DNA of 64,000 nt. Source: Hankyongella ginsenosidimutans. Its GTDB lineage: Bacteria; Pseudomonadota; Alphaproteobacteria; Sphingomonadales; Sphingomonadaceae. The position numbers and the translations under genes were made by a program. Shown in pieces: positions 19,464-29,254 of the stretch. The stretch spans positions 930,001 to 994,000 of the forward strand of contig NZ_CP039704.1 in NCBI RefSeq assembly GCF_005144965.1, given 5' to 3'. The notes under the pieces were generated by a model that was given only the letters and a program-made list of their open reading frames with translations, was not told the origin of the DNA and ran no database searches. Numbering within the stretch: position 1 is the first letter of the stretch; the number at the start of each line of letters is the position of its first letter.

Positions 19464-20994
19464 CGCTGCGATACGAGTGAGCGGCAGGCAAGTGCAGGCG
19501 TCGCGGTTCAGGCTGCGGCGCCTGCACATATTGGTTCAGGAAATCCTGGTGCGCCGGCATCGTCTCCACGATGTCGGCGATGGCGCGCCGCATGTTCCCA
19601 AGCGCCTGCGCCAGCCGTTCCGGCCCCATGATGCGCGCCATGTGATGATAAGCCTGCGGCTCCAGCCGCTGGCCAAGCATCACCTGCAGCCAGGAACTGA
19701 CGCGAAACAGGTCGTCGCCCGCCTGGTAGGCGAGTGCCGCCTCCCGGAACAGGGCGATCCGCTCCTGCAGGCTTTCCGGCGGCGGCGTCTCCCGGCAGGC
19801 GCGCCAGAACGGGTCCGGTCGCTCGTTCAGGTGATAGTGCAGCACGATGAAGTCCCGTACCCGCTCCAGTTCATTGCGCGCCTGTTCGTTGTAGCGCTGG
19901 ACGATGGAGGGCTGGATACCGGCGAACGGAAACACCTGCATCAGGCGGCTGAGGCCGATCATGGTCAGGTGGATGGTCGTCGACTCCAGCGGTTCGACGA
20001 AGCCGCTTGCAAAGCTCAAGGCAATGCAGTTGCGTTCCCAGACGCGGTCGCGCCGCCCGGTCTGGAAGCGGATCAACCGCGGTTCGATCAGGGTCTCGCC
20101 TTCCACCGCCGCGAGCAGGCGCTCCCGTGCCGCATCGTCGGACAGATGCCGGCTGCTGTAGACCAGACCGTTGCCATCCCGGTGCTGCAACGGAATGCGC
20201 CAGCGCCAGCCGGCATCGTGCGCGATGGCGCGGGTGTAGGGCGGTGCCGGGGCCGTCGTCGCGGTCTGGACGGCAAGCGCCCGGTCGGCCGGCAGCCAGT
20301 GCGTCCAGTCTTCGTAGCCGACGCCGAGGGTCTGCGCGATCAGCAGGCTGCGAAAGCCCGTGCAGTCGAGAAACAGGTCGCCCGCGACCCGCGCGCCGTT
20401 GTCCAGCCGCAGCGCTGCGATATCGCCGGTCTGGCCGTCGCGCTCGACATCGACGATCCGCCCCTCGACCCGGCGCAGGCCGTCCGCCTCCGCGCGGCGG
20501 CGCAGATATCTGGCATAGCGCCCGGCGTCGAGGTGAAAGGCGTAGCTGATCTCGCCTTCGCTCGGGATGGCAAAACACCCCTTCTCAGCCGCTGCATGCT
20601 CAAGGCAGTAGTCGCCGATAGGATCGGCAATACCCTGCGCACGCGCCTCCAGCCAGAAATGCTGGAAGTCGCCCATCCAGGTCGAGCGGCCGACCTCGCC
20701 GAACGAGTGGATGTAGCGGTCACCCTCGCGTGCCCAGTTCTCGAAAGAGATGCCCAGCTTGAAGGTCGCCAAGGTCTCGCGCATGAACTCGCGCTCGTCG
20801 AGACCCAGGATCGCATGGAACGCCCGGATGGTCGGGATCGTCGCCTCGCCGACGCCGACCGTGCCGATCTCCTCGGACTCGACCAGCGTCAGATCCAGCA
20901 TCTGCCCGAGCTGCCGGCTGAGCGCTGCCGCTGCAAGCCAGCCTGCGGTACCGCCGCCGGCGATGACAACCCGTCTGATCCGCTGTTCCGCCAT
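19429..20994 (-). CDS. FAD-dependent tryptophan halogenase family protein
   Basis: Intact, 521 residues. The N-terminus VVIAGGGTAGWLAAAALSRQ is the FAD-binding GxGxxG site; VGVGEATIPTIRAFH follows; ATFKLGISFENW contains the lysine aligned with the catalytic Lys of PrnA/RebH; and GWRWRIPLQHR is the WxWxIP signature. This predicts FADH2-dependent halogenation of an indole-like substrate, with reductase supplied elsewhere. However, in TonB-receptor/SapC loci of this kind the true substrate is unknown. The last residues (RSANAWSHSLKRT) are encoded by the 94-bp repeat, so the native C-terminus may have been replaced. The order downstream of SapC and the cupin protein suggests one operon from 22.7 kb. 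Confidence 0.92.
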   Translation of the reverse strand: MAEQRIRRVVIAGGGTAGWLAAAALSRQLGQMLDLTLVESEEIGTVGVGEATIPTIRAFHAILGLDEREFMRETLATFKLGISFENWAREGDRYIHSFGEVGRSTWMGDFQHFWLEARAQGIADPIGDYCLEHAAAEKGCFAIPSEGEISYAFHLDAGRYARYLRRRAEADGLRRVEGRIVDVERDGQTGDIAALRLDNGARVAGDLFLDCTGFRSLLIAQTLGVGYEDWTHWLPADRALAVQTATTAPAPPYTRAIAHDAGWRWRIPLQHRDGNGLVYSSRHLSDDAARERLLAAVEGETLIEPRLIRFQTGRRDRVWERNCIALSFASGFVEPLESTTIHLTMIGLSRLMQVFPFAGIQPSIVQRYNEQARNELERVRDFIVLHYHLNERPDPFWRACRETPPPESLQERIALFREAALAYQAGDDLFRVSSWLQVMLGQRLEPQAYHHMARIMGPERLAQALGNMRRAIADIVETMPAHQDFLNQYVQAPQPEPRRLHLPAAHSYRSANAWSHSLKRT

Positions 20995-20997
20995 GGG

Positions 20998-22011
20998 TCA
21001 CCTGTTCAATCGGTTGAGAAGCCTGGCGCGCAGGCGGCGCGCCCGCTGGTCGTCCAGTGGCGCCAGATCGCCGCGCGCATGTATTGGCAGATGCTCGGCC
21101 GGGCGCTCCGGCGGGCCGAAGACATAGTAGTCGAACAGGGCGCGCCAGCCGCGCTTCGGGCTCGGAGCGGTCGCGCAGGGACAGCAGGCCATGCAGCAGG
21201 GTGTTCATGGGTGTGTCCATGAATGATGAAGCCGGAGTCCACCAATAGTTGATCATCGCATTGAAGGGGCCAGCGCCTCGACGTTGTGCCACCAGAGCGC
21301 AGGATAGAACAGCACGTCGCCCGGCTCGAGCTCCGCCACTTGGGCTTGCTCCAGAGCCTGCGCGAAGCGGGGTAGCGTGCGAGATCCGGCGCGCGCAGGT
21401 CCACCATGCTGACCACTTGCCCGCCCGGGGTCGGCTCGAGGGGCCGGGATAGAGATTGGCGATCTGCTCCGGCGGAAACAGGGTGAACCGGCGGCGGCCG
21501 ACGGCACACGCCGCCAGATTGTACGACATGTCAAAATGGGTCGCCGCAACAGTCTGCGTGCCGATCCAGATGCTGGCCAGCAGGGTGGGGCCGAACGCGG
21601 CATCCGCCACCCCGATGGCGTTCGCCTGGCGCAGGCCGGGGAAAAATGATCAAGGTCGGTCGATCCGATATAGAAGGACGGCGCGCCCGTCGCACCCAGG
21701 TGACCAGCCATGCGCGCCAGATACGCCTTCAGGCCGATGCGCTCGGCCTGGTAGTTCAACGCGCTGATGTCGTCGTTGTAGAAGAAGCGCCCGCCGATCT
21801 CGGGCGGCCCGGTGTAGCCGACGATCGGCTGCCCGGAGTCGTAGCGCTCAAGGTACGCCATGGCGGAGGCAGCGCCCTCCCGGCCGGCGGCGACCAGAGG
21901 CCAATCCTTGACCGCACCGCGCATGACGACCGGCTGGTCGTCCGCGATCAGGCGCGCCAGCGAAAGCTCCTGCGCTGCCTCGACACTCTGGACGCGGCGC
22001 AGATCATTCAT
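20998..22011 (-). CDS. JmjC-like cupin protein (frameshifted)
   Basis: The start at 22011 (MNDLRRVQSVEAAQELSLAR) overlaps the sapC stop as ATGA. The body has PVVMRGAVKDWPLV, SFYIGSTDLDHFSP, then in another frame ASIWIGTQTVAATHFDMSYN (His-x-Asp of the Fe/2-oxoglutarate cupin), CAVGRRRFTLFPPEQIANLY, ELEPGDVLFYPALWWHNVEA (second His) and NYWWTP. This is the cupin-8/JmjC pattern of protein hydroxylases and their relatives. Frame changes fall near 21,645, 21,440, 21,370, 21,265 and 21,170. Its neighbours (SapC, halogenase, TonB receptor) are typical; the reaction is not known. Confidence 0.82.
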
Positions 22012-22724
22012 GGGACGGTGGATGCCAGCCGGCGCGACTTGCGCTCAACCAGCGCAGCAATGTTCGGCATGGAGGCCAGCACCAGGAAGGCCGCGCCCAG
22101 GAACCCGGCGCGGTTCAGCCGCTCCAAAGCTGCACCGGGCAAGCCGGCGAGCCGTGACTCGCTGATCGTGTAGACATCGCCGAGCAGGTAACTGCGCTCG
22201 GACCCGACCTTGAGTTCGAGCTGGATCGGCTCGATCAGGCCCTCCGCCTCGAAAGCGGCGAACATCTGCGGCATCACCTCGACACCCTGGTGCAACGCCT
22301 TCAGCGTGCGCGAAACCATATCGAGGAACGGCGTATTTCCGCCTTGCGGCAGGAACAGCGGTTCGCCGTCGCCGACACGCGGATCGTCGAGATCGATCAG
22401 CACCATCGGTTCGCGGGTGCCGCCTACATCCTGGAAGCCGATCAGAAACGGCCCGCGACGCTGGACCGCCGGGATATAGCGCGCCTGCCAGCCATCCGGC
22501 CCAAGAAACAGGTTTTCGTCCCGATCCAGCCCGAGCAGCGCCACCGCCTGCAGGCTACCCTGGGCATCCTTGCGGAACAGGATGGGATATTCGCGGGATA
22601 CATCCGCAAATTCCGTCGGAAACACGGGGACCTGATTGAGCGCATCGCCATGCTCGGGGCCATGGCGCATCGCGACACGCAGGTCCGCGTGTTCGACGTT
22701 GTTGAGGAGAACATTCCGGGCCAT
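22008..22724 (-). CDS. SapC family protein
   Basis: Intact, about 238 residues: MARNVLLNNVEHADLRVA, then QVPVFPTEFADVSREYPILF and GYTISESRL-like VYTISESRLAGL. SapC-family proteins accompany TonB-dependent receptors and tryptophan halogenases in Caulobacter, Xanthomonas and sphingomonad carbohydrate loci; despite the name, a surface-layer role is unproven. The ATG at 22724 is chosen over 22760 because family members begin at this point. The gene lies 73 bases after the TonB receptor stop. Confidence 0.88.
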   Translation of the reverse strand: MARNVLLNNVEHADLRVAMRHGPEHGDALNQVPVFPTEFADVSREYPILFRKDAQGSLQAVALLGLDRDENLFLGPDGWQARYIPAVQRRGPFLIGFQDVGGTREPMVLIDLDDPRVGDGEPLFLPQGGNTPFLDMVSRTLKALHQGVEVMPQMFAAFEAEGLIEPIQLELKVGSERSYLLGDVYTISESRLAGLPGAALERLNRAGFLGAAFLVLASMPNIAALVERKSRRLASTVP

Positions 22725-22796
22725 CGCGGCGTTATATCCGGAAAGCGAAGCGAGGGGCAAAGCCGTAGCGGCTCGCCCCTCGCCAGCCCCATGGCC

Positions 22797-25700
22797 TCAG
22801 AACTTGTAGCGTACGCCGAGCAGGTAACGCGGGTCCTGCTCCTGCGCCAGCCACAGGTTGGTGGTATCTCGGCCGAACGTCCGCTGGGTTTCCTGCGTCA
22901 GGTTGATGGCCTCGAACGACACCGCGAGATTGTCGGTGATGTCATAACTGACGTTCAGATCGAGCTGGCCGTACTCGTCGACATAGACAGGGTTGCGGAA
23001 GCCGCCGCGATTAGTGTTCGTGAGGAAGCCATCGCGCCAGTTGTAGGTGACTCGTGCCGACACGCCGTACTTCTCGTAGATCAGCGAGACGTTGGCGGTG
23101 TCGCTGAGGCCGACCAGCGCGAACTGGTCGGTGCCGGGATCAGCGCCGTTGTTGAAGCCGATATCGCCGCGCACAAGCGTGTAGGCTGCGGAGATCCCGA
23201 AGCCGGTCTTGCCGAAGAAGTAAGAGCCGGCGAACTCAAAACCGTAGATATTGGCGCTACGGTTGTTGATGGGACTCTGCAGGCCGAACTGGAACAGCGG
23301 ATCGTTGGCATCCGGCACCACGTCGACCTGTGCGAGCACCTGATCCACGAAGGTTTGGCTGAGCGCACCGTTGCTGAAGTTCGCCTGGAACAGCTGGGTT
23401 GCCGCAGCGACGGAACCGAGCTGCTGGATCAACGCCGTCATTGTGAACAGGTTCACATCGCTCGGGCCGGCACCAATGCTGGAGAGCGCAGTCGCCGCAG
23501 CACCCGAGCGCGAACCGGGCGCACCGGAACTCGGGTCGCGCAGACCGAACAGGGACTCGCTGGTCTGGCCGATGCCGACGAAGTTGCGCACGCGCTTGTC
23601 GAACCAGCCGACTGACAGGTAGCTCGACGGGGCGAAGTACCACTCGACCGAGACGTCGATGTTGTCCGACTCAAGGGCAGCAGATTGGCGTTGCCGCGCG
23701 AGGCGCTGGCGATCCCGCCGAATGCGGTCGGGCGTGGCGGCGAGCCGACTGACGTGGCCGAGAACAGGTTGCCATAATCGGACCGCGCAATGGTCTTGCT
23801 GTAGGAGGCGCGGACAACAAGGTCATCCCGTGCCTCGATCTGGAAGTCGATGGATGGCAGCAGGTTTTCGTAACCACCCTTGAACGAAATCTGCTCCTGG
23901 CCGTTGCCGACACGGACGCTGAAATCGTTGTCCGAGACCCAGTCGATCGAGGTCGGGATTGCCTGAACCGTCGACGATGTGGTGTCGGTCTTCTCATAGC
24001 GAAGACCGGTGACCAGCGCTGCGTCGCGCGATGCGATCTGGCCCTTCCAAGTCAACTGACCATAGACCGACCAGATCTTTTCCGTGACGGTGTTGTCGTC
24101 CTGCGCCGTCGTGCCGATGGTGTTGCCGCGTGCCAGATAGACCGGCGACAGTGCATTGAAGAGATCTACCGCATTGCCGCGGAACGCCACGTCGAGCGCT
24201 TCGCTGCGGCCCGGACTGAATTGCTGGAATTTGCAGACCAGGCAGTATTCCTCGAGCACGCCCGGCGCGCTCTGTGCGACGTCGCCGGGGCGGGTGATGC
24301 CCCAGTCGCCCAGCGTCTGCTGCAATTGGGTGCGGCGCTGGCGCATCTCGACATTGCGGTATTCGGTACCGGCGTCGAAGCGGCTGCCGTCGTCGTCCAG
24401 TTCCCAGCCCAGCTCGCCACGGATTTCATAGACGCGCTGACGCTGACTGGAGGTGTTCTGGCGCGCGACCTGCGTGCCAAGGTCCTCGATGTCGACCACG
24501 CCGTTGCCATTGCCGCGCAGAGCATCGTTGATGGTGATGTCCTGTACCGGGAAGCCGTTGCTGTAGTCCACTGACTGCGCCGCGACGATCGGCGCGCCGA
24601 TGGTGACCAGGGTCGAGGTCGCGCCGTTCGGATTATCCGGCAGGCTCTCCGCCACTGAATGGTGACCGTCGAGGGTGAACTTCAGCCGGTCGGTAATATC
24701 CCAAGCGACATTGGCACCAAAGGATTTCAGGCGATCCTTGGTGGCGCGGTACTGCTGCTCGAAGCCTTCATCCTTCACGCCGTTGATGTTCTCCTGCAGA
24801 AACATGGCGGTACTGACCGGTTCGTTCCCATCGAAACGCACCTGCGCGAACGGGCGGTTGAACCAGTTGGTCTGTTCGGAGCGCTGCTCGGAAATGCGGT
24901 TCTGCGCGTAGAGCGCATCCGCCGTGAAACGCAGGCCATCGACCGGTTCGAACTGCACAACCAGTTGGCCGTTGATCCGCTGGCGCTCGCCTTCCGAGAA
25001 GAAATAACGGCTGTCGTTCGGGAACGACACCAGCTGATCGGCGGCCGGCGGGTTCTCGATCTGCGTGTTGGCGTTGACCCGCCCGTTCGCGGGATCGAGG
25101 AAGCTCGCGCCGCGCTCGATGTTCCAATCGTTGGAGACCGCGCCGCGGCTGGAGAATTTGCGCTTCTGATAGGCACCGAATACAGCGATGCCGAACCGCT
25201 GGTCATCATCCGCCCAGCTGGCAAAGCCGGAAAACTCTGGCGTCACTGTGAAGCCGTCGCGCGTGCCATCATACAAGCCCTTGGCGCTGATCGCACCTTC
25301 GAAGTCCTTGGTGTCGAGCGGCTTGCGGGTCACGATGTTGATCGCGGCACCGATGCCACCGGTCGGGACCGCCGCGCGGCCCGTCTTGTAGACTTCCAGC
25401 CGGCTGACCGACTCGGACGCGAGGTTCGAGAAATCGAAGGAGCGGCTGGTGCCGGTTGCGAAGTCGCCGTTATCCGTGCCGACGACCGTCACGTTGGCGG
25501 TCGGCAACTGGCGGCCGTTCAGGGTGACGAGGTTGAAGCCGGGGCCGAAGCCGCGCACCGTGACTTCAGCACCTTCGCCGTTCTGCCGGTCGATCGACAC
25601 GCCAGTGATCCGCTGCAGCGATTCAGCAAGGTTGGTGTCCGGGAACTTGCCGATGTCTTCAGCGGAAATCGCATCCACCACGCCGGCGGAATTCCGCTTG

Positions 25701-25873
25701 ATGTCGATCGCGCGATCCAATGAAGCGCGCACACCTGAGACGACGATCTGATCGAGTTCAGGGTTGCCGTCCTGCGGTGCGTCCTGCGCTTGGGACAGTC
25801 TGGGCACAAGGATACATGCCGCGACCGCACAGAGCGACGCAGAAAGCACAAGCGTATTCTTCGGATTTTTCAT
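22797..25873 (-). CDS. TonB-dependent receptor (one or two frameshifts)
   Basis: An outer-membrane receptor of about 1,020 residues. The signal peptide MKNPKNTLVLSASLCAVAAC ... LSQAQDAP is followed by a TonB-box-like LDQIVVSGVRASLDRAIDIK, a plug with SAEDIGKFPDTNLAESLQRI, RQNGEGAEVTVRGFGPGFN and GRAAVPTGGIGAAINIVTRK, then a long barrel ending DPRYLLGVRYKF with a terminal Phe. The plug type is that of receptors for plant or algal saccharides, often paired with SapC and halogenase genes. The frame changes near 23,690-23,600. It is the first gene of the cluster, downstream of a GATAGCGCTATC palindrome. Confidence 0.93.
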
Positions 25874-25933
25874 TGTCCAACCCCAAGGCTAACCGCCGGT
25901 TTGCGCGCCCGCTCCGGCTGGTGATTTTACAAA

Positions 25934-25945
25934 GATAGCGCTATC
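25934..25945. promoter_or_regulatory. Candidate LacI-type operator
   Basis: GATAGCGCTATC is a perfect 12-bp palindrome with the central CG typical of LacI-family operators, 61 bases upstream of the TonB-receptor start, in an AT-rich promoter-like stretch. LacI regulators of similar receptor loci are known; none is encoded in this window. Confidence 0.5.
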
Positions 25946-26181
25946 ATTCCGCTGAATTCGTGTCAAATGGATGGATAAATTTGATATAAAATTCGCAGCC
26001 GCTCAGTTCTCGTTTGCAGGACAATCATACGGCGGATGGCTTCGGCGAGAAATATAATCCATATTTTCCAGATATTTATCAAAGATTATGCAAAATTGCC
26101 ACACTCGCCGGAGAACGGGTTTTGCAGATGCGAGAGCAGGCACCGGAATGTCTCTGCGTGTGCGCTCCCATTTCTGCCCCG

Positions 26182-26275
26182 CGCACAAGAGCCTGATCGG
26201 TTGAGGCAGCAAGCACGATTGCTTCAACCGATGGCGCGAATCAGGTTCTTTTCAACGAATGAGACCAGGCGTTGG
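26182..26275 (+). repeat. Right copy of the 94-bp direct repeat (contains element C4)
   Basis: It differs from 19370-19463 at four positions (T/C, G/T, A/G, C/T in order). Element C4 spans 26188-26249. The copies bracket the 6.7-kb halogenase, cupin, SapC and receptor cluster. Confidence 0.85.
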
Positions 26276-26378
26276 TGCAGGACGCTAAACCGCCCTCTTT
26301 TCCTCAAATCCGCATGGCGATCCAAGCACCGTTGTGATATTGTGTTATACATCGGCAATACACATGGGGAGTAAAACC

Positions 26379-27439
26379 GTGTACAGCGATACTGAACTTG
26401 AGTCGGCGGTCACCGCCGGCATCGTGAGCGCTGAGACCGCAGCCGCGTTTCGGGCGCATGTCGCCACCTATCGGCGCGCGCCGCTGGCGGACGAAGAGCA
26501 GGTACGCCTGCTGACAGGGTTCAACGACATCTTCGTCAGCATCGCCGCCGGGCTGCTGCTGGGCGCGCTGGCCCTGCTGGGCGGCGGCATGGCGAGCGAT
26601 AGCTTGGCCCTGCTGTACGGCGGCGGGCTGGTCGCCAGCGCAAGTTGGCTGCTCGCGGAGTATTTCACCCGTCGCCGCCACATGGCCCTGCCCTCCATCC
26701 TGTTGCTGCTTGGGTTCGTCGGCGGGCTGTTCAGCGCCGGGGCCGGCGCCACCCACCTTGTGAGCCCCGCGCCGAACGGCGATCTCGGATTGCCGGCGGT
26801 CGCGATGGGCGGCCTGGCCGCGGCGATCGGCGCGTACGCGCACTGGCGGCGCTTCATGGTGCCAATCACCATCGCCGCGGGCGCGGTGGCGACGCTCGGC
26901 CTGGCGATCGCGGGCGTCGCATCCCTGTTTCCGGGCTGCGCTCGCACGATGCGTTCCTGGCTGCGCTGTTTGCCTCTGGCCTGCTGGTGTTTGCCCTCGC
27001 GATGCGCTGGGACATGAGCGACCCGGAGCGCCGCACCCGCCGAACCGATGTCGCCTTCTGGCTGCACCTGGCGGCGGCTCCCATGATCGTCCACCCGGCG
27101 TTCCAGTGGCTCGGCGTCCTGGAGTCGGGCGCCACCGCGCTCTCCGCCGTTACCGGCCTGGCCCTCTATGCCGCGCTGACGATCTCGGCGCTCCTGGTCG
27201 ACCGGCGCGCCCTGATGGTCTCCGCGCTCGCCTATGTCCTGGCGGCCATGACGACCTTGTTCCGGGAGGCGGGCGCGCTCAGCCTCAGCACCGCCCTTAC
27301 AGCGCTTGCACTCGGGTCGGCCCTGCTGCTGCTCTCCGCCTTCTGGCACGGCGTGCGCGTACAGCTTGTGCGCCTGCTGCCGCTCGCTGTCAGCCGGCTG
27401 CTGCCGCCGGGCGCACAGCGAAGCGTTGCGCAGGCATAG
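26379..27439 (+). CDS. Multi-pass inner-membrane protein, function unknown (one frameshift)
   Basis: The soluble start (VYSDTELESAVTAGIVSAET ... LLTGFNDIF) of about 55 residues is followed by roughly ten hydrophobic segments (for example IAAGLLLGALALLGGG and LSTALTALALGSALLLLSAF). The GTG at 26379 has GGGAG seven bases upstream; ATG at 26364 is the alternative. The frame changes near 26,938 and the second part ends at 27,439. Length is about 353 residues. The N-terminal helix-turn pattern recalls DUF2157-type membrane proteins, but I do not assign the family. Confidence 0.65.
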
Positions 27440-27467
27440 GGCTTACCGGGCGTCGTCCGCGCGGTCC

Positions 27468-27508
27468 GCGATATCCTTCCCGGCATCGTTGCTCGAGAAG
27501 GATATCGC
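27468..27508. terminator. Hairpin between convergent genes
   Basis: A 12-bp perfect stem GCGATATCCTTC/GAAGGATATCGC with a 17-base loop sits between the convergent membrane-protein gene and the 27,562-28,014 gene. No T-run follows on either strand, so a bidirectional terminator is possible but not certain. Confidence 0.45.
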
Positions 27509-27561
27509 GTGCGGCGCACCAAAACGCCACACCACGACCGCGTCCTTGATGGAACCGCGCC

Positions 27562-28014
27562 CTAATTGCCCGAGGTCGCGATCGCGAGGCCCAGCAGGCC
27601 AATGCCGACACCGGCCACGATGGCGCCGGTGTTATCGCGCTTCCGGCCGTCATAGTGGCTATCGTAGTAGTAATAGCCGCGCGGCGCACTACGGCCGTAG
27701 AAGGAATAGCTCTCGTAGCCCCGGCGGCCGCAATAGTCGTTGCGCCAGGCGCGCCCGTTCACGTAGTTCGGGTGCCAGTGGTCGCCGTGGCGGATCCAGA
27801 CGACCTGAACGCGGCGCCTGTGATTGTAGCCGCTGTAATAGCGGTTGTTGTCGTGGTGATCGCGATGATACCCGTCATGGCGATGCTCGCGCCAATCATG
27901 GTTCCGATGATCGTCTGCGAATGCCGCGGCCGGCAGGCTGGTTGCGAGGATGCCGGCCAGTGCCAGCGCATGCATCGCCTTGCGGGGGCGGGCTGGGTTC
28001 GAAGCTGTCGTCAT
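27562..28014 (-). CDS. Small exported His/Arg/Tyr-rich protein
   Basis: Intact, 150 residues. A signal peptide (LALAGILATSLPAAAFADDH) precedes a periplasmic part rich in His, Arg, Tyr and Asn, and the C-terminus has a glycine-zipper-like segment GAIVAGVGIGLLGLAIA, which could insert in a membrane. The composition recalls RcnB-like or metal-binding envelope proteins, but no specific family motif is clear. It is preceded by GGAGACC at about 28,020. Confidence 0.65.
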   Translation of the reverse strand: MTTASNPARPRKAMHALALAGILATSLPAAAFADDHRNHDWREHRHDGYHRDHHDNNRYYSGYNHRRRVQVVWIRHGDHWHPNYVNGRAWRNDYCGRRGYESYSFYGRSAPRGYYYYDSHYDGRKRDNTGAIVAGVGIGLLGLAIATSGN

Positions 28015-28220
28015 GACATGGTCTCCTTCAGCGTTGATGCCCTGATATAGCCACCCGGCGCCTGAACCGTTCCTGAACCGGCCCGGCACAGCAGACAACG
28101 ACAAAGCTCCTGAAAACGTCGACAAAGCGCGCAGCAAGAGGAAAGAATCCTTTTGCATCGTGCGCGCCGTTGCCTCGCGCCCCAATGTTGAATCACCATC
28201 ATACAAACAGCGGTAGCGCC

Positions 28221-28283
28221 AGACCCTTCCGTTTTTGATTGGATCACTTTTGGTGAGGCAATCAAAACGGACAAGAAGGGTCT
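28221..28283. repeat. Palindromic element D2
   Basis: The outer stem AGACCCTT/AAGGGTCT is 8 bp; the inner stem CCGTTTTTGATTG/CAATCAAAACGG is 12 bp with one bulged T. It is the reverse complement of D1 at 16044-16107, flanks included. Confidence 0.82.
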
Positions 28284-28294
28284 ACACAAAGTGT

Positions 28295-28364
28295 GAGCCT
28301 TTCTTATCGCCTTTGCTTGAGGCACTTGTATTAAAGTGCCTCAAGCTCAGTCGGAAAGGCTCTA
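28295..28364. repeat. Palindromic element A2, with a partial H-type arm after it
   Basis: The outer stem GAGCCTTTC/GAAAGGCTC is 9 bp; the inner stem CTTGAGGCACTT/AAGTGCCTCAAG is 12 bp with a 6-base loop. It is inverted relative to A1 (33108-33177), including the unpaired segments. From 28,366 to 28,388 AGCATCCCACCTTAAATGCGAC copies the left arm of element H (44,274). Then comes TAGTGTC, as in F and G. Confidence 0.85.
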
Positions 28365-28514
28365 AAGCATCCCACCTTAAATGCGACCCAGGACGGGGAT
28401 CGGGTAGTGTCTCAATTTGAAATCATACCGCTCACCCTGAATAGGACGAAAGGATGAGCGGTGCGTGCGCAGCCTCGCGATGACAGCTGTGCTGCAATCC
28501 AAACAGGACGGACT

Positions 28515-29148
28515 CTAAAAGTTCAGGCGAACGCCAAAGCGGCCTTGAATGCTGCCGAAGCCATTGACTTCATTGACGGTCAGGTCCCTGTTATCGAACA
28601 GCACGTAGGTCACGCCAGTGGGCTTCAGATAGCGTGCGTCCGCGAAGAACTCAAAGCGCCCGCTCGGCGCGATGGTGAGGCCGCCGATGACCTGATAGAC
28701 GAATGCGTTGGTGGATGAATCTTCGAGGTCCACCAGCGGCTGACCGTTGCCGTTGCGGGCGGCCTGTGCGCGGACCCGCCCCAGCCAATGCCGAAGCCGG
28801 CATAGGGTTTCACCCAAGCTTTGGTGTTGAACTCGGCGATCGTGTTCGCGAGCACGAGATTCTCGCGAAGGTCGATCCCGGCATTGCTGAATAGCAATTC
28901 ATTAGCCGAAACATGGCTGTATTCCAGTTCCGCACGGTAGCGGAATGTGCCTTCGGTGTCCCAGCGATAGCCTATCCCGCCGCCATAGGCACCAGAGATG
29001 TTGCTGGAGTCATTGTCGCCGTCACTTTGATTGAACCGGGTAGACCCCAGGCCTCCGTTGGCGGTCACGTAAAATTATCAGCCCTTGCTGGCGCCGCCAG
29101 CGGGACCATGAGTGCTATAGCCAGTTTGAGGACAAGATTCTTGCGCAC
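28515..29148 (-). CDS. Outer-membrane beta-barrel protein (frameshifted)
   Basis: A GTG at 29148, behind GGGGG, begins VRKNLVLKLAIALMVPLAAP with cleavage after ARA; the frame then shifts near 29,070, where AATTTTACGTG lacks a T for DNFYVTANGGLG. The body (GGGIGYRWDTEGTFRYRAEL, WVKPYAGFGIGWGG, then after a second shift near 28,790 GGLTIAPSGRFEFFADARYL) has the alternating pattern of OmpA-like or OmpW-like eight-strand barrels and ends GRFGVRLNF with a terminal Phe. The neighbour at 29,255 has the same plan, so the two are probably paralogues. Confidence 0.75.
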
Positions 29149-29254
29149 AAAACCCCCATAAGTTGTTAATGCTGGGTACATTTACACGCAAATAAGGTGG
29201 AATTTTGTCCTGAGACTGCCACTTGCTGTCCAAATATGGCCGATTTGTGGAATA

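Noticed and set aside
19429-26275. Halogenase cluster as part of an antibiotic biosynthetic gene cluster
   Set aside because: There are no PKS, NRPS, prenyltransferase or flavin reductase genes nearby; the receptor, SapC and cupin neighbours fit a nutrient-uptake locus instead.
28221-28364. The palindromes as ordinary Rho-independent terminators
   Set aside because: Most have no T-run after the stem, have long unpaired segments between two stems, and some lie upstream of starts (E1, I), so termination alone does not explain them.
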